This document shows positions 14,966 through 18,056 of a stretch of DNA of 18,056 nt, in pieces. The DNA comes from Phycisphaerae bacterium (GTDB taxonomy: Bacteria > Planctomycetota > Phycisphaerae > Phycisphaerales > SM1A02). Location of the stretch: NCBI GenBank assembly GCA_018665385.1, contig JABJDN010000133.1, positions 1 through 18,056 of the forward strand, given 5' to 3'. Numbering within the stretch: the stretch's first letter is position 1; the number at the start of each line of letters is the position of its first letter. Below the pieces are notes generated by a model, which saw only the letters and a program-made list of their open reading frames with translations, ran no database searches and had not been told where the DNA came from. A program made the translations under genes and the position numbers.

Positions 14966-16189
14966 CTACTCTTCTGGATTTGTTTTTGAATTTATCCAGT
15001 GTACGATGCTTGGTGCATGGGAACCTAGCATCATAAACAGCCCTAAGTGGCCGCTTGGGTACACCCATCGCTCAGGTTTACCTGCTCGTTCCCAGAGTAC
15101 ATCGCCATTTTCAGATGGCACAACTTCATCCCATTTCGCATGCACAATAAGCGTGTTGTCGTGGGGCAATGCAGGGGCAAGAAAGTATGGGTCGCGTGAA
15201 GGTGTCTGCAAATACAATTCGCTCATTTCAGAAAGTTCATCACGAGAGAATCTAGTTTCGTCCTCGTTCGTAAATTTCCAATTTGTGAATGCTCCATCTT
15301 GAACAATGTCGAACAAGTTCGCTCCTCCAGCAATAAGCACCACGGCATCAAATTCGTCTTGCATTTCGTAATAGACTGCGGGAGTGTTTAGCGCTCCTGC
15401 GCTGATACCAATTAATGCCTGTGGGGCATTTTGCAAAGAGGGCAGTTGCTTTTCCATACGACTAGTTACTGCTCTGGTTGCAGCAATGACTTGGCAATAC
15501 TTTGTTTCAAAAATATCGACTGCACTTTCGACGGGGTTGTCACTATGTAGTTTTACCTTCATGCTGTATTCAGGAACATGTAAAACGGTATACAAGTACG
15601 CAACCGCCCAGTTATCCTGCAGCAAAGCTCTGCCTAGTACAGTGGAGGAGTGCTGCATGCCTCCAAGTCCACACAGAATAATGGCGAGACCGCGTGGCGT
15701 TCTGCTGACATTCCATGAAGCGCGATAGACCATGCCTCCATCCGATTCAATATGAACTGCATTGAGTTCATCGGGGAGCATTTCTTTGTTTGATGGTACT
15801 TCGGTATTCGCATTCCAGCAGCACCAACGACCAAGAGAATCTTGCACACCCATCCTTGGCGCGTAATTCAAATAATAATTGACACCGTATTCATTTGTTT
15901 CAAGATGTACCGTTTCGATGAGGTCGCCCGATTGTTTCCCAAACAATTCGCCGTCTTTATGCGTAAACTCAAACCCAACTTCTTCCGGCGATAGGTCATT
16001 TTCAACAGAACAATCAATCAATTGAATACTTGGAAGTAATGAAATGTTTGTATCAGGGAAGGAATGAAAGTCGCATGTAGAAAACTCGTACTGAGTCGCT
16101 GGTACTGCAGTTGTGGCAACGGCTGGGAAACGTTCCATCGAGCAACTCATACAGGAAAGAAAGGTCAAAATGATACATACACTTTTCAT
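14966..16189 (-). CDS. Lipoprotein alpha/beta hydrolase
   Basis: The protein has 407 residues. It begins with a lipoprotein signal having two candidate lipoboxes, TFLSC (Cys13) and CMSC (Cys16). An N-terminal region of about 150 residues with several cysteines (39, 60, 123, 124) has no family I recognise. The hydrolase fold covers about 165-400: oxyanion strand and loop ILCGLGG (171-177), nucleophile elbow GISAGA with Ser263, acid Asp354 in AKWDEVVP, and His381 in PSGHLGLF. All catalytic residues are present, so an active esterase or peptidase anchored in the envelope is likely; its substrate is unknown. ATG 16189 is chosen because it alone gives the complete signal. It lacks a close SD: a GGAG at 16208-16211 is better spaced for the out-of-frame ATG 16202. 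Its 3' end converges on the glycosyltransferase gene. Confidence 0.85.
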   Translation of the reverse strand: MKSVCIILTFLSCMSCSMERFPAVATTAVPATQYEFSTCDFHSFPDTNISLLPSIQLIDCSVENDLSPEEVGFEFTHKDGELFGKQSGDLIETVHLETNEYGVNYYLNYAPRMGVQDSLGRWCCWNANTEVPSNKEMLPDELNAVHIESDGGMVYRASWNVSRTPRGLAIILCGLGGMQHSSTVLGRALLQDNWAVAYLYTVLHVPEYSMKVKLHSDNPVESAVDIFETKYCQVIAATRAVTSRMEKQLPSLQNAPQALIGISAGALNTPAVYYEMQDEFDAVVLIAGGANLFDIVQDGAFTNWKFTNEDETRFSRDELSEMSELYLQTPSRDPYFLAPALPHDNTLIVHAKWDEVVPSENGDVLWERAGKPERWVYPSGHLGLFMMLGSHAPSIVHWINSKTNPEE

Positions 16190-16348
16190 AGAAGCACATC
16201 ATAAGTACTCCATTGAAATCATGTGTGCACATGCCATGCACAATGTGTTATGCAGGGTGTTGGTGGGTTAGGATTGAATCAGTTTGTTATGTATGTACGA
16301 TTCATGATGCAAAGAGTTTGTTCACTCAGATGGTGAACTTTGTCTGCG
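16190..16348. other. Intergenic spacer between pentapeptide protein gene and lipoprotein hydrolase gene
   Basis: This 159-bp stretch contains the inverted repeat listed at 16320-16338 and probably the promoter of the downstream hydrolase. I saw no convincing pair of promoter boxes and no RNA gene. A GGAG (minus strand, 16208-16211) is five bases before an ATG at 16202 that opens a 49-codon frame overlapping the hydrolase start in another frame; this looks like chance. Confidence 0.4.
16320..16338. terminator. Inverted repeat GTTCAC-N7-GTGAAC after the pentapeptide gene
   Basis: A perfect 6-bp inverted repeat (16320-16325 and 16333-16338) with a 7-base loop starts 11 bases past the stop of the minus-strand pentapeptide gene. 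On the minus strand it is followed by AAACTCTTT rather than a T-run, so an intrinsic terminator is doubtful. An operator for the hydrolase gene is the other option. Confidence 0.3.
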
Positions 16349-16918
16349 TTATCGACGTCTACGGCGAGTGAAGCAAATGCTTGTAAAAAGTACACCTGTT
16401 GCAGGGGAAGGGATTGCAAGTTCAATCATGCCGTATTCGTATGGGTCCATGCCATCTGGAAAAATTGTGTTTTCGTTGTAGCGGGCTGCTAACCAGAAAG
16501 CACTCTCCCAGTTTTCCATTTGCAAAAGGTTTGCATCGGATAAATCTGCATAGAACAAATTTGCATTTCCAATATTGGAAGAACCTAAGTTTGCGCCTAC
16601 AAAATTAGTATATGCAAGGTCTGTGTTTTCTAAATTTGCGTCATGCAAATCAGCATACGATGCATTCGCTGCTGATAAATTTGCACTGAATAAATTAGCG
16701 AACGATAAATTTGCAAGGATAAGATTGGCATGATGTAAATTTGCGAATGGCAGATCTGCCCACCATAATGTTTGTTGGCTCAAATTAGCGTATGGTTCTA
16801 CAACTGTATTACTCAACCAAGTGGAGCCATCGCCATCACCGTCGTACCACTGGTACACATCAGCGGACGCAGTACCAACGCTGAAAAGTGATGCAAAAAA
16901 GTATCCAAGTATCTTCAC
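16349..16918 (-). CDS. Secreted pentapeptide-repeat protein with poly-Arg C-terminal sorting-like tail
   Basis: The protein has 189 residues and starts at GTG 16918 with only a weak SD. A signal peptide occupies 1-19 with a likely cut after SADV-preceding Ala (TASA, 16-19). A short Asp/Gly segment (DGDGDGS, 26-32) could bind calcium. Residues about 41-133 are pentapeptide repeats of the form A(N/D)L-x-x, roughly 18 units, which fold as a right-handed beta-helix. The C-terminus reads PSPATG, then a short hydrophobic run, then RRRRR (185-189). This resembles the PEP-CTERM-like tails common on Phycisphaerae exported proteins, recognised by an exosortase-type system, and is a main reason for the taxonomic guess. 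The hydrophobic run is only about 11 residues, shorter than usual. Surface display is inferred; ligand or function is unknown. It lies 66 bp after mtaB on the same strand. Confidence 0.85.
   Translation of the reverse strand: MKILGYFFASLFSVGTASADVYQWYDGDGDGSTWLSNTVVEPYANLSQQTLWWADLPFANLHHANLILANLSFANLFSANLSAANASYADLHDANLENTDLAYTNFVGANLGSSNIGNANLFYADLSDANLLQMENWESAFWLAARYNENTIFPDGMDPYEYGMIELAIPSPATGVLFTSICFTRRRRR
16520..16798 (-). repeat. 15-bp periodic DNA repeat encoding the pentapeptide array
   Basis: On the plus strand variants of AAATTTGCA recur about every 15 bases through this stretch, for example near 16555, 16675 and 16735. Each period encodes one A(N/D)Lxx unit on the minus strand. 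Repetition at the DNA level implies growth by slippage or recent tandem duplication and makes unit number prone to change. Confidence 0.7.
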
Positions 16919-16984
16919 TAAACACTTATCGAGAAACAGATACTGAACGCAACATTAATTTTAGAGCAGTTCTAAAATGTCACA

Positions 16985-18056
16985 TTAGAGAACTTGGAGA
17001 GCTCTTTTAGCCAGTGTTTTTGACCCTTCAAGTCCTATAACCTTGGCTGGCACAATGTCGCCCTGCTTTCCAGAGGTGGGAAGAGTCACTTCAACGTAGT
17101 GCTCGCAACGACCACGAAAGAATCCACTCTCGTTGTCTTGTTGTTCGAGCATGACTTCGACTGTTCTGCCGATGAGTTGTTCCCGGTACGTATGCGACAT
17201 GAGTTCATCAAGTTCTAATAGTTGATGCACTCTATCTCGCACTACTTCTGGCGGTAGCTGTTTCCAACGTGCAGCCGCTGTACCTGTACGAACTGAATAC
17301 GGAAATACATGCATATGTAAGTATTCCGATCGAGTGGCAACTTTGATTGTTTCTGCAAAATCTTCCTCGGTCTCGGTTGGGAATCCACAAATGATGTCGG
17401 TTGTGATTGCTGGTCGTAACCCGTCGACTGTAAGCCGTTCATTCACCATTGCAATCATGTCGGTGTACTGATCAACTGTGTATTGCCGGTTCATTTTTCG
17501 AAGGACAGCATCGCTTCCCGATTGAAGTGGTAAATGAAGATGTGGAACGACATTTTTGTTCGCAACTATTGAATCCAATAAGACGGGGGTAACGTCGCCT
17601 GGTTCCATCGAACTTATACGAAGGCGATTCAACCCTTTTATCTGCGCAACATTGTCGAGTAAATCTGCAAGGTATTCTCCATCAGCATTATCTTGCTTTC
17701 TTCGAAGTGCAGTTTCGTGACCGTATGCACCAATAAAGATACCTGTAAAAATAATTTCTTTGTGACCAAGTTCAACTAAACGAGTTGCTTCGGTGACGGT
17801 GTCTTCAACTGTTTTAGAGCGAAGAGTCGTACGGATTTTTGGAATGATACAGAAGGTGCAATGTGCATCGCATCCATCTTGAATTCGTAGTTCCGCACGT
17901 GTATGTTGCCCTTGTTGTATTGGAAGCGTTGCAATAGGCAACGAAGTCGTTCTCTCTGTAGTTTCTTGATGTGGTTTGTTCAGCCAAGAATCAACTTCTA
18001 TGGAAAAACGTTCGAGCATTGGCGTTTCGCCAGCTTGAGTCACTATCGTATCACCA
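16985..18056 (-). CDS. mtaB: tRNA (t6A37) methylthiotransferase MtaB, N-terminal part cut by window edge
   Basis: The frame stays open to the right edge; the GTG at 18043 is internal, and about 85 residues of the N-terminal MTTase domain should lie outside. Counting from that GTG, the radical-SAM cluster motif is CDAHCTFC (Cys58, 62, 65) after ELRIQDG, followed by IIPKIRTTLRSK. Further on, EIIFTGIFIGAYG and RLRISSMEPGDVT (the SSxEP form) favour MtaB over MiaB or RimO. HLHLPLQSGSD (near 168-178) and ITTDIICGFPTET are standard in the family. The last 65-70 residues form a TRAM RNA-binding domain. The enzyme uses two 4Fe-4S clusters and S-adenosylmethionine to convert t6A to ms2t6A at position 37 of ANN-decoding tRNAs in the cytoplasm. 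It is a housekeeping gene, probably vertically inherited. The conserved N-terminal Cys of the second cluster are not visible here because of the truncation. Confidence 0.88.
   Translation of the reverse strand, partial: GDTIVTQAGETPMLERFSIEVDSWLNKPHQETTERTTSLPIATLPIQQGQHTRAELRIQDGCDAHCTFCIIPKIRTTLRSKTVEDTVTEATRLVELGHKEIIFTGIFIGAYGHETALRRKQDNADGEYLADLLDNVAQIKGLNRLRISSMEPGDVTPVLLDSIVANKNVVPHLHLPLQSGSDAVLRKMNRQYTVDQYTDMIAMVNERLTVDGLRPAITTDIICGFPTETEEDFAETIKVATRSEYLHMHVFPYSVRTGTAAARWKQLPPEVVRDRVHQLLELDELMSHTYREQLIGRTVEVMLEQQDNESGFFRGRCEHYVEVTLPTSGKQGDIVPAKVIGLEGSKTLAKRALQVL

Noticed and set aside
16520..16798. Regular repeats considered as a CRISPR-like array
   Set aside because: The period is 15 bp with no spacers and each unit encodes one pentapeptide; it is coding repeat DNA.

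Overview
The window looks like a chromosomal segment of a Gram-negative bacterium of the Planctomycetota, most likely a marine, moderately AT-rich member of the Phycisphaerae. This assignment is inference. It rests on a short C-terminal Pro/hydrophobic/poly-Arg tail on a secreted pentapeptide protein (16349-16918), several lipoprotein signals, an outer-membrane secretin, a PA14-containing secreted fucosidase, and efflux proteins whose wording matches what I remember of planctomycete families. No tRNA, rRNA, CRISPR array, transposase, integrase or replication origin was found. No intergenic gap exceeds about 160 bp.

Layout. The left edge (2-967, +) carries the 3' part of a secreted-type alpha/beta hydrolase. 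It converges on a long minus-strand gene cluster (about 12071 down to 964) and the two stop codons share one TTAA. In transcription order the cluster reads: a Cys-rich exported small protein (11616-12071), a TolC-like outer-membrane lipoprotein (10217-11545), a HlyD/MacA-type adaptor (8982-10220), a LolD/MacB-type ATPase (8297-8980), two MacB/FtsX permeases (7143-8300 and 5972-7132), a Cys-rich lipoprotein (5377-5955), and one 1459-codon frame (964-5343) holding a complete ABC exporter followed directly by a complete lipoprotein secretin. Gene spacings from the outer-membrane factor onward are -4, +1, -4, +10, +16 and +33 bp, which indicates one operon. The first five export genes make a complete tripartite envelope pump. 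The Cys-rich proteins at both ends suggest, but do not prove, a role in metal handling.

A 112-bp divergent region (12072-12183) separates this operon from a plus-strand pair: a GH29 alpha-L-fucosidase with chitobiase-like and PA14 domains (12184-14187), and a family 2 glycosyltransferase (14184-14882) overlapping it by ATGA. These converge on a minus-strand lipoprotein alpha/beta hydrolase (14966-16189). Upstream of that on the same strand lie the pentapeptide-repeat surface protein (16349-16918) and the 3' part of the tRNA methylthiotransferase gene mtaB, cut by the right edge (16985-18056).

The most unusual object is the ABC exporter-secretin frame. No stop codon separates the two proteins, and the secretin part keeps its own start codon and lipobox. 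It may be a real polyprotein-like fusion processed at the internal lipoprotein signal. It may instead be two genes joined by a one-base indel, because the +1 frame has a TGA overlapping the secretin ATG, the same ATGA junction used elsewhere in this cluster.
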